DNA from: Acidovorax sp. GBBC 1281
GTDB taxonomy: Bacteria; Pseudomonadota; Gammaproteobacteria; Burkholderiales; Burkholderiaceae_C
Length of the DNA stretch: 64,000 bases
Assembly: GCF_028473645.1 (NCBI RefSeq)
Contig: NZ_CP097269.1
Location: 5,293,501-5,357,500 of the forward strand
Reading direction: 5' to 3'
The notes under the pieces are model-generated. The model searched no databases, had not been told where the DNA came from, and saw only the letters and a program-made list of their open reading frames with translations. How positions within the stretch are numbered: position 1 is the first letter of the stretch; each line of letters starts with the position of its first letter. Made by a program: the position numbers and the translations under genes. Of the stretch, positions 25,144 through 34,742 are shown one piece after another.

Positions 25144-25477
25144 TAGGGTCGCGGAAGTAGGGATAGCAGGAGTTGCAGACCGGCCCCTGTGGGAGCATCA
25201 GACCCAAAGGCCGACCAACTCGGTCGCAGCGCAAGCACGGTTTTGCCGACATGCAGTTCTTGCACACGGCATTGGGGTTGCTGGCGAGCAACCTACTTAC
25301 GTTCCCGCAGCCTGGACAGAGATGACGCTTGAAGCATCTTTGATAGCAGGTATCGCAGAACTTGTGGCCACCTTCCACACGCTTGGCCTTGGACATTTCT
25401 CTACCGCATTCGTCGCAGCACAGCGCCTCCTCCTGGTGAATCACCACATCCGGTTCCTTCTCAGCCAACGTGCCCAT
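25136..25477 (-). pseudogene. 5' part of the zinc-ribbon gene downstream of tniQ, split by IS66
   Basis: These 114 codons encode many CxxC pairs (CCDEC, CDTC, CPGC, CKNC, CLRC, CNSC), a string of zinc ribbons, before the IS interrupts at Cys114. The frame runs on into the IS as a 127-codon product that ends in foreign residues. The ATG lies 37 bases inside the 3' end of tniQ, so the gene is the fifth of the transposition operon. Strings of zinc ribbons suggest nucleic-acid or protein binding; a role in target choice would fit its position but is not shown. Confidence 0.8.
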
Positions 25478-26406
25478 TGAACCCGTACCTTATGTTCATC
25501 AACGGACCCAGTGGTAACCGTCTGGGCAGGCGCCCTGGCTTTGTATTGAATCAATTTCCGCCTTGTTGCCGAAAGCTCACCGGTGGAGTTTGACTCCAGG
25601 AGTTCAGCGAGTATTGACAGGCGAGCTTCCCGCTCCACGGGACTTTCCATCTCCAAGGGCAGATCGGTAGGGCGTATCACCATCTCCGCTTGGTCCGCAG
25701 GAGAAAGTGGACAACGCTGTGGGGTGGCCATGCGGCGCATAGCGCTGAACCAACTGGCTGCGGGCACAGCGCGTCCCTGCCACAGGCCTTCACCAGATCG
25801 CAGAACGTTCATAGCGAGGCGCTGGAGCGTTAGGGCGCGCTCTTGCACATTCACGCAGACAGAGTCTGCCAAGCGCGAGTGACAGGCAAAGCACAGGCCA
25901 ATGTTGCCCACGTGTGATGTGCACAAATGCGGAGCAATGATGCATTCGCATGCAGGGCAACGGTCGATTAGACGCACTCTGTGCTTCTCGCATCCGACCA
26001 CGAATGCCAGCCGCCATAGTCTTCGGAAGTATGGCTGCACATCCTCCTGCAGACATTGTGGGCAACAGGGAACACCCGCGAAGCGCTGGCGGTTACGGCA
26101 TCCCATCGAGATGATCCAGGGGATTGAAGCATGGTCGCGAGCGCCTGCACCATGAATACGTTCGCTGTATTGCAGCAACGTCGTTGCGTGCACCAGCGCC
26201 TCATCACAACGCATCCAAGCAGCCAGAGTCATACAGCGGCTTTGAGACAGGCCACGATCAACATCGGTAGACCATACACGCCAACCTGGCCAGATAGTGG
26301 CGGTGACGTTCAGAGGATCACAACCGCCGCGCACCGCCACCCTCGCAAGCCAGGATGAAAGGAGTTCGTCGGGGCAGGGCTGCGTCCAGGTCGGTTGGAA
26401 AGTCAC
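25441..26406 (-). CDS. tniQ: TniQ/TnsD-family target-selection protein
   Basis: The 321-residue protein starts at a GTG that overlaps the tnsC stop as GTGA. The N-terminal PDELLSSWLARVA and the zinc finger CPQCLQED...CEKHRVRLIDRCPAC (near residues 115-160) are the TniQ hallmarks. TniQ/TnsD proteins bind the attachment site and recruit TnsC; a member of this class recognising comM is known for Tn6022-like elements, so this protein probably directed insertion into comM. It is much shorter than TnsD of Tn7 (about 500), as is usual for single-TniQ systems. Confidence 0.9.
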   Translation of the reverse strand: MTFQPTWTQPCPDELLSSWLARVAVRGGCDPLNVTATIWPGWRVWSTDVDRGLSQSRCMTLAAWMRCDEALVHATTLLQYSERIHGAGARDHASIPWIISMGCRNRQRFAGVPCCPQCLQEDVQPYFRRLWRLAFVVGCEKHRVRLIDRCPACECIIAPHLCTSHVGNIGLCFACHSRLADSVCVNVQERALTLQRLAMNVLRSGEGLWQGRAVPAASWFSAMRRMATPQRCPLSPADQAEMVIRPTDLPLEMESPVEREARLSILAELLESNSTGELSATRRKLIQYKARAPAQTVTTGSVDEHKVRVQWARWLRRNRMW

Positions 26407-27335
26407 GGAACCAGTTCTCGGATGCCTTTCGTTGGCCGCACCCAAGACTTCGCCTCGACGATCTTCTTGGTAATGCGCTCTTCGCCGCTCTCGATAGCCT
26501 CCTTCGCGCACTCGACCAGCAGGCGATGCAGATCGCCGAGGTTGCCGTCACAGACGGTATGCAATACCGTAGCCATCTCCGGCTCGGATAGCCTGGAGGC
26601 CTGTTTCAGCGGCAGTACCTTCTCGAACCCAGCCAAAAGCTTTTGAAAGTCCTGATTCAACTCCCACAAAGGCAGGGAGACGACATCGAATCTACTGGCA
26701 TGCTGTGGATCGGTGTGCAAGACGCGCACTGCGTCGCGGGTGCCAACTCCCACTATGGGAATACGCAGTTCATTGCACAGGAGCTTGATGGTGTTCATCA
26801 CTTGGCGCTGCTTCACGGGAGGTCCAATTAACAGCGAGTGAATCTCGTCAAGAATCAGCATTTGGGCCTTGCAATTGCGCAAGCGGTTGATGACGTCGTA
26901 CCTCAACTCATGTGCCGTACCACTCTTCTTGTATGGAGCCCAGAACTGGCTCAGGATGGAGAGGTACAAACCTTTCTCATCAGCCGTTGGGGGGGCCTCC
27001 GCCAGAATTACCGGCCGAATCGACTCCGACTCATCATCGACGTATCCCTGGCCACACAATTGGATGAACCGGTCGATGACCGTGGTCTTGCCGTTGTTCG
27101 ACTCGCCCACAATGAGCAGGTTGGGCATACGCGGCCTCTTGGGCTTATTCATCAAGCCCACGAGGTGATCCAGCACGAATTGCGCACGCTCGTAGCCAAT
27201 CCACCGTGGCTCATCCAGGAAGGCAATGCGATCGGCATCGCTCAAATTGACGAGGTAGCTGAACCTCTCATGTATATGTGCCGCGAAGCACATTGCATCC
27301 GGATTGTCCGCAACAATTGGGGAGGTATCAGTCAT
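26403..27335 (-). CDS. tnsC: TnsC/TniB AAA+ ATPase, transposition regulator
   Basis: The 310-residue protein has Walker A GESNNGKTT near residues 77-85, Walker B MLILDEIH near 160 and an arginine-finger region around HASRFDVVSLPLW. TnsC/TniB forms ATP-dependent filaments on target DNA and links TniQ to the TnsA-TnsB transposase. The start overlaps the tnsB stop (ATGA) and the stop overlaps the tniQ start (GTGA), so stoichiometry is probably set by coupling. Confidence 0.92.
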   Translation of the reverse strand: MTDTSPIVADNPDAMCFAAHIHERFSYLVNLSDADRIAFLDEPRWIGYERAQFVLDHLVGLMNKPKRPRMPNLLIVGESNNGKTTVIDRFIQLCGQGYVDDESESIRPVILAEAPPTADEKGLYLSILSQFWAPYKKSGTAHELRYDVINRLRNCKAQMLILDEIHSLLIGPPVKQRQVMNTIKLLCNELRIPIVGVGTRDAVRVLHTDPQHASRFDVVSLPLWELNQDFQKLLAGFEKVLPLKQASRLSEPEMATVLHTVCDGNLGDLHRLLVECAKEAIESGEERITKKIVEAKSWVRPTKGIRELVP

Positions 27336-29282
27336 GCGATGTCATCCGAAGCTGCGACAGCACTGGCTAACTCGTTACTCAGCAGTTTGCTGAATGCTTT
27401 CCCCGGCCGAGGTGCAAGGTCTCGGCTGTTCTTCTTTGAAGCCACTGCCGCTGCAATCTGGCCCGTGGACTTGGCATGCTCGACCCGTCGCTGAGCTTCT
27501 CGCCGAGTAGCCTTGGTGCGAGCCGATGATTTCTGCACGAGCTCGCGCCGAGCAGTAATGGACCGTAACACCGCACGTTCATCCGAAGGGTCAAAGCCTG
27601 CCTTCTTCACGTCCTCTTGGGCCTTCTGGTGCTCCCAGACGCTGCAGGATGGGAAGGACTGATCGGCCGTGGGAATCCTAAAATATTCCTTGATGTCCGG
27701 GTCATAGAACCAGATCACCGATATGTCCCGGGGATCTCGACGGAATATGTGCTTGCGGGCCTTGCCTGTGTCACCGTCTTTGGCGCCAATCCATTGCCGC
27801 AGCACATCTGCGTAGTAGCGCAACCCGTCTATGCTCACGCCATCGTTTTGAACCGTTCTTTCCAGCATTGGAAGGAAATCCAAATACACCGTTGTCCGAT
27901 CCGCGGGGCGAGGAGCCACGCCTGAGCCCGAGCTTCCGGTACCACCAAAGATTCCCAACTCCCACTTGCGCAGAGGAGGCATGCCAATTGAAGCGTGCGG
28001 CCTGCGGTGATACTCATTGCAAATGAGCATGAGCAGCTGGTGTTCCAACTCGGACTTCGTCAATACCGCGCGACCCTCGGAGTCGTACTCTCCGCGAACT
28101 TCCGTTGAAGAGAAAGTCGAGCCAGGCAGATCATGCAACTCCCGCAAGAGAGTGCCCTGCAACCGCTCAACGTAACCTCCATATCTAGGAACCTTCACGG
28201 GTCTGAACTCGAGATCAATGGCGTACTGAGAGCAGGATCGGCGCACGCTCTCCGATCGGAAGTCTGGCCCGTTGTCACACCGCACTTTAGTTGGGCGGCC
28301 CCATACAGGCCAAGGCGACTCAATGCCATTCGCCATCAGGATCGCATCCTTAGGCAACATCACGTTCGCAAGACACATCCCGACCGAAGTCATGGACGGA
28401 GCATCAAATGACAGGTGAAATCCCACGGTCATGCGGCTGTACTCGTCGATTGCGACCGTCAGCCAGGGCCTTCCAATAGGCAATCGGTGCTCATCGTCCA
28501 CGACGATGACATCAATGGGATGTGTGATCGATCTGGATGATTGCCAGTGGGTAGTTTCCCCCAGGAGTAGAACCTGGCGTGGCCAAGAACTTGTTCTTCG
28601 CCTTCTCGCGCTGACCCCTGGCCTGCAACCGCAGCTTCTCGGGAATGCTGTCGATGCGAGCACGGATCGCCGTCGCGCTGGGTTTACCTACGCTGCGCAT
28701 TTCACATAGCCTATGCACTTCCCGAACCACCTTCTGAGATGTCGGCCGCTCAGGCGTGAGGTAGAAATTCACGATGACTTCCTGAATGATGGCGTCAACA
28801 GCAGAAGGAATCCGGCCCTTGCCCGCTTTCCAGCCGCGCTTGTATGGAATCAGTCCAGAGACCGCATCCAGCGACCTGTAGCGAGCTAGCCAGCGATACA
28901 AAGTTGCGGGGCTAACCCCCATCTGCATGGCGCGCTCTTCAACTTCAGAGCGTGACTGCTCACTCGATTTGATCAGCGGCTGGATCGCTGCATATCGGGC
29001 CTGGGCCACACGCCAGTCGTCCTCAGCTATGGCATTGATATCCACATCGGACATCGGCTGTGGTGCGGGATCCACCTCCTGCAACTCACCAATGCGCAGC
29101 ACACGCACTCTGCCAGTCTCCACGCTAGTCGCAGTGACAGTGTCGAAATCGAGAACCTCGTCAATCCGAAAAACTCCGTCCGCATGGCGGACCAGTGCTC
29201 CGCTGCAGATCTGGATCCGGCGTCGAGATGGCGCGATCGATGTGCTTTCGCCATCTGGTATGTTGATTGGATCAATAAGCAT
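27332..29282 (-). pseudogene. tnsB: TnsB/TniA DDE transposase, interrupted by a +1 frameshift
   Basis: The 5' frame gives about 254 residues with helix-turn-helix domains (SPATLYRWLARYRSLDAVSGL) and ends IIQIDHTSH-stop. The other frame continues HPIDVIVVDDEHRLPIGRPWL to the end. Deleting one base near 28520 restores a 649-residue protein reading IDHTPIDVIVVDD. The DDE triad is then the Asp in QIDHT, the Asp in RCDNGPDF and the Glu in GGYVERLQGT, so the break falls just after the first catalytic Asp. It starts at 29282 as TAATG with the tnsA stop. The frameshift could be real, programmed or a sequencing error. Confidence 0.85.
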
Positions 29283-29968
29283 TAGGGCACCCACACTTCC
29301 GTTTGCAAGCTGAGCTCATCACAGATATCGCACTCAATACGTCTCGTCGCCAGCAAGTGCCACATGTGAGCAACACCTTCCGCTCTGAACCCCGCAGGAA
29401 AGTGCTTTGCGAGCAAGTAGTCCACCGATACAGCGCCAAGTTCACGTAGATCTTCAATGACCGCCATGGAGTCCTCTTGGTCGAACTGATATGCCCGGTA
29501 TCTGCGGAGGAAGTTGATGTTGTCCAGTGCTAAGGTACGAATTCGGGACTCGTCATAAACATGGAAGATCCACCCGCGCTCTTGCGCGTATCGCCTGGCA
29601 GCGTTCCACTTAGGTGTCCACTCTCGCCAATGCCGTACCCAGTCCAATTTTGGTTTGACCTCAATCAGCATGGGCCGCCGCTCCCTACCAACGGGTTCAT
29701 CACGAACCGTGTAGATCACGAGATAGTCCGGGGTGTAGTGCCCCACATTCCCCTCGGAAGTCGCATATGAAACCCGGCAAGGCTGCGCCACTACTGAGGC
29801 GACACCCAGACTGAACTCCTGACGGAGAACGAAATCACGCTCCAACTGTGATTCGTACGGAACAGATTCATTCCCGCGCCAACTTACGAAGCCAGTTACA
29901 TGCCTTCTGTTTAACGGAATCTTCCGCACCGAGCGTACTTGCTCAGGATGGTCGCATCTAATCAACAA
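29282..29968 (-). CDS. tnsA: TnsA-like endonuclease subunit of the transposase
   Basis: The 228-residue protein from a TTG after GGGGGAAATC has the TnsA fold: YESQLERDFV (catalytic Glu), GHYTPDYLV (catalytic Asp) and LIEVKPK (Glu-x-Lys), the restriction-enzyme-like triad that cuts the 5' ends of the element. The C-terminal part (residues 150-228) is the TnsB/TnsC-contacting domain. A TnsA allows cut-and-paste instead of cointegrate transposition. It is the first gene of the operon, about 115 bp from the element tip. Confidence 0.9.
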   Translation of the reverse strand: MLIRCDHPEQVRSVRKIPLNRRHVTGFVSWRGNESVPYESQLERDFVLRQEFSLGVASVVAQPCRVSYATSEGNVGHYTPDYLVIYTVRDEPVGRERRPMLIEVKPKLDWVRHWREWTPKWNAARRYAQERGWIFHVYDESRIRTLALDNINFLRRYRAYQFDQEDSMAVIEDLRELGAVSVDYLLAKHFPAGFRAEGVAHMWHLLATRRIECDICDELSLQTEVWVP

Positions 29969-30083
29969 GATTTCCCCCTTGGTCTCACCTAATCAAGGAA
30001 GTTGATCGCGGCTAATTTGACAAAAAGCCACTCAACATCTTGATTTGTCTGGGAGAGTGTCTCAAGAAATCCGGTATTTCACA
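29969..30083 (-). mobile_element. Right terminus of the Tn7-like element
   Basis: Read inward from 30083 the DNA starts TGTGAAATACC. Two related segments about 33 bp apart (TTGAGACACTCTCCCAGACA and TTGAGTGGCTTTTTGTCAAA) look like subterminal TnsB binding sites. comM coding sequence resumes directly after 30083; GCAGC at 30084-30088 is the predicted copy of a 5-bp target duplication. Confidence 0.65.
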
Positions 30084-30748
30084 GCAGCTCTCCCCCACGG
30101 CCCGGCGAGATCTCGCTCGCCCACCATGGCGTCCTTTTTCTCGATGAATTTCCGGAGTACGCCCGCAGTGCGCTGGAAGCCCTGCGCGAGCCGCTGGAGA
30201 CCGGCCGCATCACCATCGCCCGTGCGGCACAGCGGGCCGAATACCCTGCCCGCTTCCAGCTGGTGGCCGCGATGAACCCCTGCCCTTGCGGCTTTCTCGG
30301 CTCCGGCCAGCGCACCTGCCGCTGCACGCCCGACCAAGTGGCACGCTACCAGGGCAAGCTCAGCGGCCCGCTGCTGGACCGCATCGATCTGCATGTGGAA
30401 GTGCCCGCGCTGCCCCCGGGCGAGCTGCTGCAGGCCCCGCCCGGCGAGGCCACGGCGGCGGTGCGCGAGCGCGTGGTGCAGGCCCGGCAACGGGCCATCG
30501 ACCGCCAGGGCCTGCCCAACCAGGCCCTGCAGGGCCAGCAGATCGACACCCACCTGGCGCTGGACGATGCAGCCACGCGCTTTCTGCAGGCCGCCGCGAC
30601 CCGGCTGGCCTGGTCGGCCCGCAGCACGCACCGCGCGCTGAAGGTGGCCCGCACGATCGCGGACCTGGCGGGCAGCGCGGCCATCGCCCCGGCGCACGTG
30701 GCCGAGGCCGTGCAGTACCGGCGGGTGCTGCACCGCGGCGCGGCGTGA
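30084..30748 (+). pseudogene. comM: comM (YifB, Mg-chelatase-like AAA ATPase), 3' fragment
   Basis: About 220 codons remain, starting SSPPRPGEISLAHHG and containing the Walker B segment GVLFLDEFPEYAR, then RFQLVAAMNPCPCG and the C-terminal Mg-chelatase domain. Walker A and the Lon-like N-terminal domain lie beyond the transposon. ComM is a hexameric branch-migration helicase used in natural transformation, so its loss should lower transformation in this strain. Disruption of comM at this kind of position is the hallmark of Tn6022/AbaR insertions. Confidence 0.9.
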
Positions 30749-30756
30749 CCTGAGGC

Positions 30757-31563
30757 TTACAGGAACATGCCGCCGGACGCCTCGATGCGCTGCGCGTTGA
30801 CCCAGCGGCTGCCGGGCAGCAGCAGCGAGGCGATCACGCCACCGATGTCGTCCGGCTGACCCACCCGGCCCAGCGCCGTCTGGGACGCGATGAACGCGTT
30901 CATCTGCGCGTTGTCGCGCACCGCACCGCCGCCGAAGTCCGTCTCGATGGCACCCGGGGCGACCACGTTCACGGCGATGCCGCGCGGGCCCAGTTCCTTG
31001 GCCAGATAGCGGGTCAGCACCTCCACCGCGCCCTTCATGGCCGCATAGGCCGCGAACCCCGGCAGCGCGAAGCGGGCCAGGCCGGTGGACACGTTGACGA
31101 TGCGCCCCCCGTCGTTCATGAGCGGCAACAGCTTTTGGGTGAGGAAGAACACGCCCTTGAAATGGATGTCGACGAGCTGGTCGAACTGCGCCTCGGTCGT
31201 CTCCATGAAACCGGCATGGATGCCGATGCCCGCGTTGTTCACCAGGAAGTCGAAGCGCTCCCGTTGCCAGCGGCCCGACAGCACCTCGCGCACCTGGGCC
31301 GCGAACGCGGCGAAGCCGGCGCTCTGCGAGACGTCGAGCGGCAGGGCCACGGCGCGCCGCCCCAGGCGTTCGATCTCGGCCACGGTGGCCTCGGCTTCGG
31401 CCGCCTGGCTGCGGTAGGTCAGGATCACGTCGGTGCCCTGCCGGGCGATGTGCAGCGCGGCATTGCGGCCCAGGCCGCGGCTGCCGCCGGTGACCAAGGC
31501 GATGGGCGCGCCGGCTTCCGGCGAGGACGCGGTGGAGGATGGGGAGGGAAGAGAAGCGGTCAT
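30757..31563 (-). CDS. Short-chain dehydrogenase/reductase
   Basis: The 268-residue classical SDR has the cofactor motif TGGSRGLGRN near residues 26-35, NNAGIG near 109, the catalytic Ser in NVSTGLARF, and YAAMK supplying Tyr and Lys near 175. The Asn/Arg after the second beta strand (TYRSQAAEAE) suggests NADP(H). It is divergent from a LysR-type gene, its probable regulator. The substrate is unknown. It ends nine bases from the end of the comM fragment, converging with it. Confidence 0.9.
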   Translation of the reverse strand: MTASLPSPSSTASSPEAGAPIALVTGGSRGLGRNAALHIARQGTDVILTYRSQAAEAEATVAEIERLGRRAVALPLDVSQSAGFAAFAAQVREVLSGRWQRERFDFLVNNAGIGIHAGFMETTEAQFDQLVDIHFKGVFFLTQKLLPLMNDGGRIVNVSTGLARFALPGFAAYAAMKGAVEVLTRYLAKELGPRGIAVNVVAPGAIETDFGGGAVRDNAQMNAFIASQTALGRVGQPDDIGGVIASLLLPGSRWVNAQRIEASGGMFL

Positions 31564-31669
31564 GGCAGGCCTTTCAATGGGATAGCAACGGAATGCCTGG
31601 CAGTCTATTGAGCAGACGTCCCCCCATAAATCGGCAAAAATTGATCAGTTTGTTCACCCTATAACGACA

Positions 31670-32591
31670 ATGAACCCCCTCGACCGCATGCTGGTGTTCG
31701 TCCGCGTGGCAGAGCTGTCCAGCTTCACCCAGGCCGCCGATGCGCTCGGCATCCCGAAAGCCGGCGCGTCGATGGCTGTTCAGCAACTCGAAAGCCAGCT
31801 CGGCACCCCGGCTGCTGCACCGGACCACGCGGCGGGTGCAGCTCACGCAGGACGGCCAGGCCTACTACGAGCGCTGCAAGGACCTGCTGGCCGATGTGGA
31901 CGAGCTGCAGTCCATGTTCCAGCAGCCCGGGGGCGAAGCGCTGCGGGGGCGGGTGCGCATCGACATGTCCACCGGCATCGCGCGCCGCGTGGTTCTGCCG
32001 CAATTGCCCGAACTGCTGCAGCGCCACCCGCGCCTGGAGATCGAGATCAGCAGCACCGACCGCCGCGTGGACTTGGTGCGCGAGGGCTTCGATTGCGTGG
32101 TGCGCGTGGGCACGGTGTCGGAGCCGAGCCTGGTGGCGCGGCCGCTCAGGCAGTTGCGCATGGTCAATTGCGCCAGCCCGGGCTACTTGGCGCGGGCCGG
32201 GCAGCCGCAATCCGTGCAGGACCTGGCGCACCACCACCTGATCCACTACGTGACCACGCTGGGCGCCAAGTCCGGCGGGTTCGAGTACCTGCATGAGGGC
32301 GAAACCGTGCGCCAGCCGATGGCCGGCCCCATCACCGTCAACGGGGCCGAGGCATACCAGGCCGCCTGCCTGGCGGGGCTGGGCATCGTGCAGGCGCCGC
32401 TGATCGGGGTGCATGCGCACCTGGAGCGCGGCACGCTGGTGCAGGTGCTGCCCGACCACCCGGCCCCGCCGATGGCCTTGACCTTGCTCTACGCCCACCG
32501 CCGCCACCTGCCCCGCCGCGTGCGCGTGGTGATGGACTGGATGGCGCAGGTGATCGAGGCGCACGTGGCGCGCATCGATGCCTTCGCCTGA
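31670..32591 (+). pseudogene. LysR-family regulator, interrupted by a +1 frameshift
   Basis: The N-terminal helix-turn-helix (FVRVAELSSFTQAADALGIP) is in one frame up to SQLGTP, and RLLHRTTRRVQLTQDGQAYY with the whole effector domain is in the next. A run of four C at 31806-31809 where three are expected explains the shift; correcting it gives 306 residues. It faces the SDR gene across about 100 bp, the usual layout for a LysR regulator and its target. As written it cannot be functional. Confidence 0.85.
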
Positions 32592-32598
32592 GCCCGCG

Positions 32599-33246
32599 TC
32601 AAAGGCCATGGGCCAGCGGCGCGCGCGGCGTGCCCGGCGCCATGCCGTCCATCAGAAACCCAAGGCAGGCGTCCACATGCCGCCGGTACCCGGCCGGATC
32701 GGTCTCCTCCACCGGCTCGGCCAGCACGCTGCGTCCGACGGCATGCAGGCAGCGCGCCGCCAGGGCCGGTTCCAGCCCCTCGCGCAGGTGGCCCCGGCGC
32801 GCCGCGACGGCCAGCGCGGACTCCAGGTGGCGAACGGCCGCCGCCTGGGCCACCGCCGCGCGCGGTCCCAGGCCCTCCCACTCCTCTGCCTCACCGGCTT
32901 CGCGCAGCACCCATTGCACCAGCGGCCATTGCACCGGGTCTTCACGGCACTCGCCGATCTGGTGGGCCAGGCAGCGGTGCAGGAGCGACAGGGGCTGCGC
33001 CGCGCTCTGGTAAGCATCGAGGCGGGCGCCGATGTCCAGCGGCCACCGCAGGCGGCCGAGCAGCTCCTGCAGCAGCGCGGTCTTGTCCGCGAAGTGCCAG
33101 TAGATCGCGCCGCGGGACACCCCCGCCTGCCGAGCCACCTCGCCCAGCCCGGCGCCTTGCACCCCATGCCGGGCGAAGGCCTGCAACGCAGCGCTGACGA
33201 TGCGCGCCCGCGTCAGCTCCGCTTCGGTCTTGGTGTGCTTGGCCAC
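32599..33246 (-). CDS. TetR-family repressor, AcrR/TtgR-like
   Basis: The 215-residue protein has an N-terminal HTH (VARQAGVSRGAIYWHFADKTALL) and a longer C-terminal helical domain resembling repressors of multidrug pumps. It is the last gene of the RND efflux cluster, about 40 bases after the outer-membrane channel gene. This pump therefore has two candidate repressors, this one and the divergent one at 39264. Confidence 0.85.
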   Translation of the reverse strand: MAKHTKTEAELTRARIVSAALQAFARHGVQGAGLGEVARQAGVSRGAIYWHFADKTALLQELLGRLRWPLDIGARLDAYQSAAQPLSLLHRCLAHQIGECREDPVQWPLVQWVLREAGEAEEWEGLGPRAAVAQAAAVRHLESALAVAARRGHLREGLEPALAARCLHAVGRSVLAEPVEETDPAGYRRHVDACLGFLMDGMAPGTPRAPLAHGL

Positions 33247-33286
33247 GGTGGCAGGCGATCAGGCCCCGTCAGGTGCCCGGCCGGCA

Positions 33287-34741
33287 TCAGGGTTTCGCGG
33301 CGCCGACGGCAGCCACCGGCGTTCCGGTCGATTCCACCCACCCGCCGCCGAGCGTCTTGTAGAGCGTGACGAGGTTGGTGTAGCGCGACAGCCGCGTGCC
33401 GATCAGGTTCTGCTGCGCGGTGTAGAGCGAGCGCTGCGAGTCCAGCACGGTCAGGTAGCTGTCCACCCCACGCTTGAAGCGCGCATCCGACAGGCGGTAG
33501 CTGTCGGCCGTGGCGTCCACCAGCGACTGCTGGGCCTCCAGCTGGCGGCCCAGCGTGCTGCGCTGGGCCAGCGCATCGGACACCTCGCGGAACGCGGTCT
33601 GGATCGCCTTCTCGTACTGGGCCACGTCGATGTCGCGGTCGGTCCGGGCGATGTCCAGATTGGCCTGGTTGGCGCCGCCGTCGAAGATCGGCAGCGAGAT
33701 CTGCGGCGCGAATGTCCAGCTTCCCGAGCCGCCCTTGAACAAGCCCGACAGGTCCGCGCTGGAGGTACCGGCCGACGCCGTCAGGCTGATGCGCGGGTAG
33801 AAGGCGGCGCGGGCCGCACCGATGCTGGCGTTGGCGGCCCGCAAGGTGCGCTCGGCCTGCAGGATGTCCGGGCGGCGCTGCAGCAGGTCCGATGGCAGCC
33901 CCGGCGGAACCTGGGCCAGCGGGTTCGATGCGGCGCTGGCATCGCTGGGCAGGGCCTGCGGCAGCCACTCGGGCGGCACGTCGGCGCCCACCAGCAGCAC
34001 CAGGGCATTGCGGTCCTGCGCCACCTGGGCGGTGTAACGCTCCACATCCACCCGGGCCGAATCCACGCTGGTCTGCGCCTGCCGCAGCGTGAGGGCCGAG
34101 GCCACGCCCAGGTCGAAGCTGCGCTGGTTGAGGGCAAAGGCATTGCTCTGGTTGGCGAGCGTGTCCTGCGCCAGGCGCAGCCGGTCCTGGTCGGCCGCCA
34201 GCGTGAGGTAGGCCGACGCCACTTCGGACACCAGGCTGATGTGCGTGCTGCGGCGGGCTTCCGCCGTGGCGAAGAACTGCTCCAGCGCCTGCGCATTCAG
34301 GCTGCGCACGCGACCGAACAGGTCCAGCTCGTAGGCGCTGAAGCCCACGGTGGCGCTGTAGCTGTGGGCCACCACGGGCCGGCCCGCACCGGACAGGTCT
34401 GCCGGCGTGCGGCTGCCGCTGCCGCCACCGCTGGCGTTGACGGTCGGGAACAGCGCCGCGTCCTGCACGCGGTACTGCGCACGCGCCCGCTCGATGTTGA
34501 GCGCCGCCACGCGCAGGTCGCGGTTGTTCGCGATGGCCATCTCGATCACGCGCTGCAGCGAGGGGTCGGTGAACACGTCGCGCCAGCCGATGTCGGCCAC
34601 CGGCACCGCGGCGGGCGTGCCGGCATCGCCGGCGAAGGTGGAGGCTACGGGGGCCGCAGGCTGCACATAGGCCGGCATCAGGCTGCAGCCAGCCAGGGAT
34701 GCGGCGGCCAGGGCCAGGGGAGCGAGGAGGAAGCGGGACAT
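33287..34741 (-). CDS. Outer-membrane efflux channel lipoprotein (OprM/TtgC type)
   Basis: The 484-residue protein has a lipoprotein signal peptide ending LAGC near residue 18 and the duplicated TolC-type architecture of NodT/OprM proteins: helical repeats with conserved [13 protein letters not shown] and the second-repeat [12 protein letters not shown]. It forms a trimeric channel that completes the RND pump from periplasm to outside. The ATG at 34741 follows the pump stop by one base. Confidence 0.92.
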   Translation of the reverse strand: MSRFLLAPLALAAASLAGCSLMPAYVQPAAPVASTFAGDAGTPAAVPVADIGWRDVFTDPSLQRVIEMAIANNRDLRVAALNIERARAQYRVQDAALFPTVNASGGGSGSRTPADLSGAGRPVVAHSYSATVGFSAYELDLFGRVRSLNAQALEQFFATAEARRSTHISLVSEVASAYLTLAADQDRLRLAQDTLANQSNAFALNQRSFDLGVASALTLRQAQTSVDSARVDVERYTAQVAQDRNALVLLVGADVPPEWLPQALPSDASAASNPLAQVPPGLPSDLLQRRPDILQAERTLRAANASIGAARAAFYPRISLTASAGTSSADLSGLFKGGSGSWTFAPQISLPIFDGGANQANLDIARTDRDIDVAQYEKAIQTAFREVSDALAQRSTLGRQLEAQQSLVDATADSYRLSDARFKRGVDSYLTVLDSQRSLYTAQQNLIGTRLSRYTNLVTLYKTLGGGWVESTGTPVAAVGAAKP

Positions 34742-34742
34742 G

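Larger units (their letters stand above)
1..30083. mobile_element. Right portion of a Tn7-like (Tn6022/AbaR-type) transposon inserted in comM
   Basis: A tnsA-tnsB-tnsC-tniQ operon at 25441-29968 faces away from the right boundary, which abuts a comM fragment lacking its 5' part. Tn7-like elements end in TGT/ACA, and the last element bases here are ACA at 30081-30083. Insertion in comM with this gene order, including an extra gene after tniQ, is known for the Tn6022/AbaR group. The left end is not in the window, so everything from base 1 is taken as cargo by inference. A second element may be nested in the cargo, since a possible foreign transposon end lies at 12034. Confidence 0.75.
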
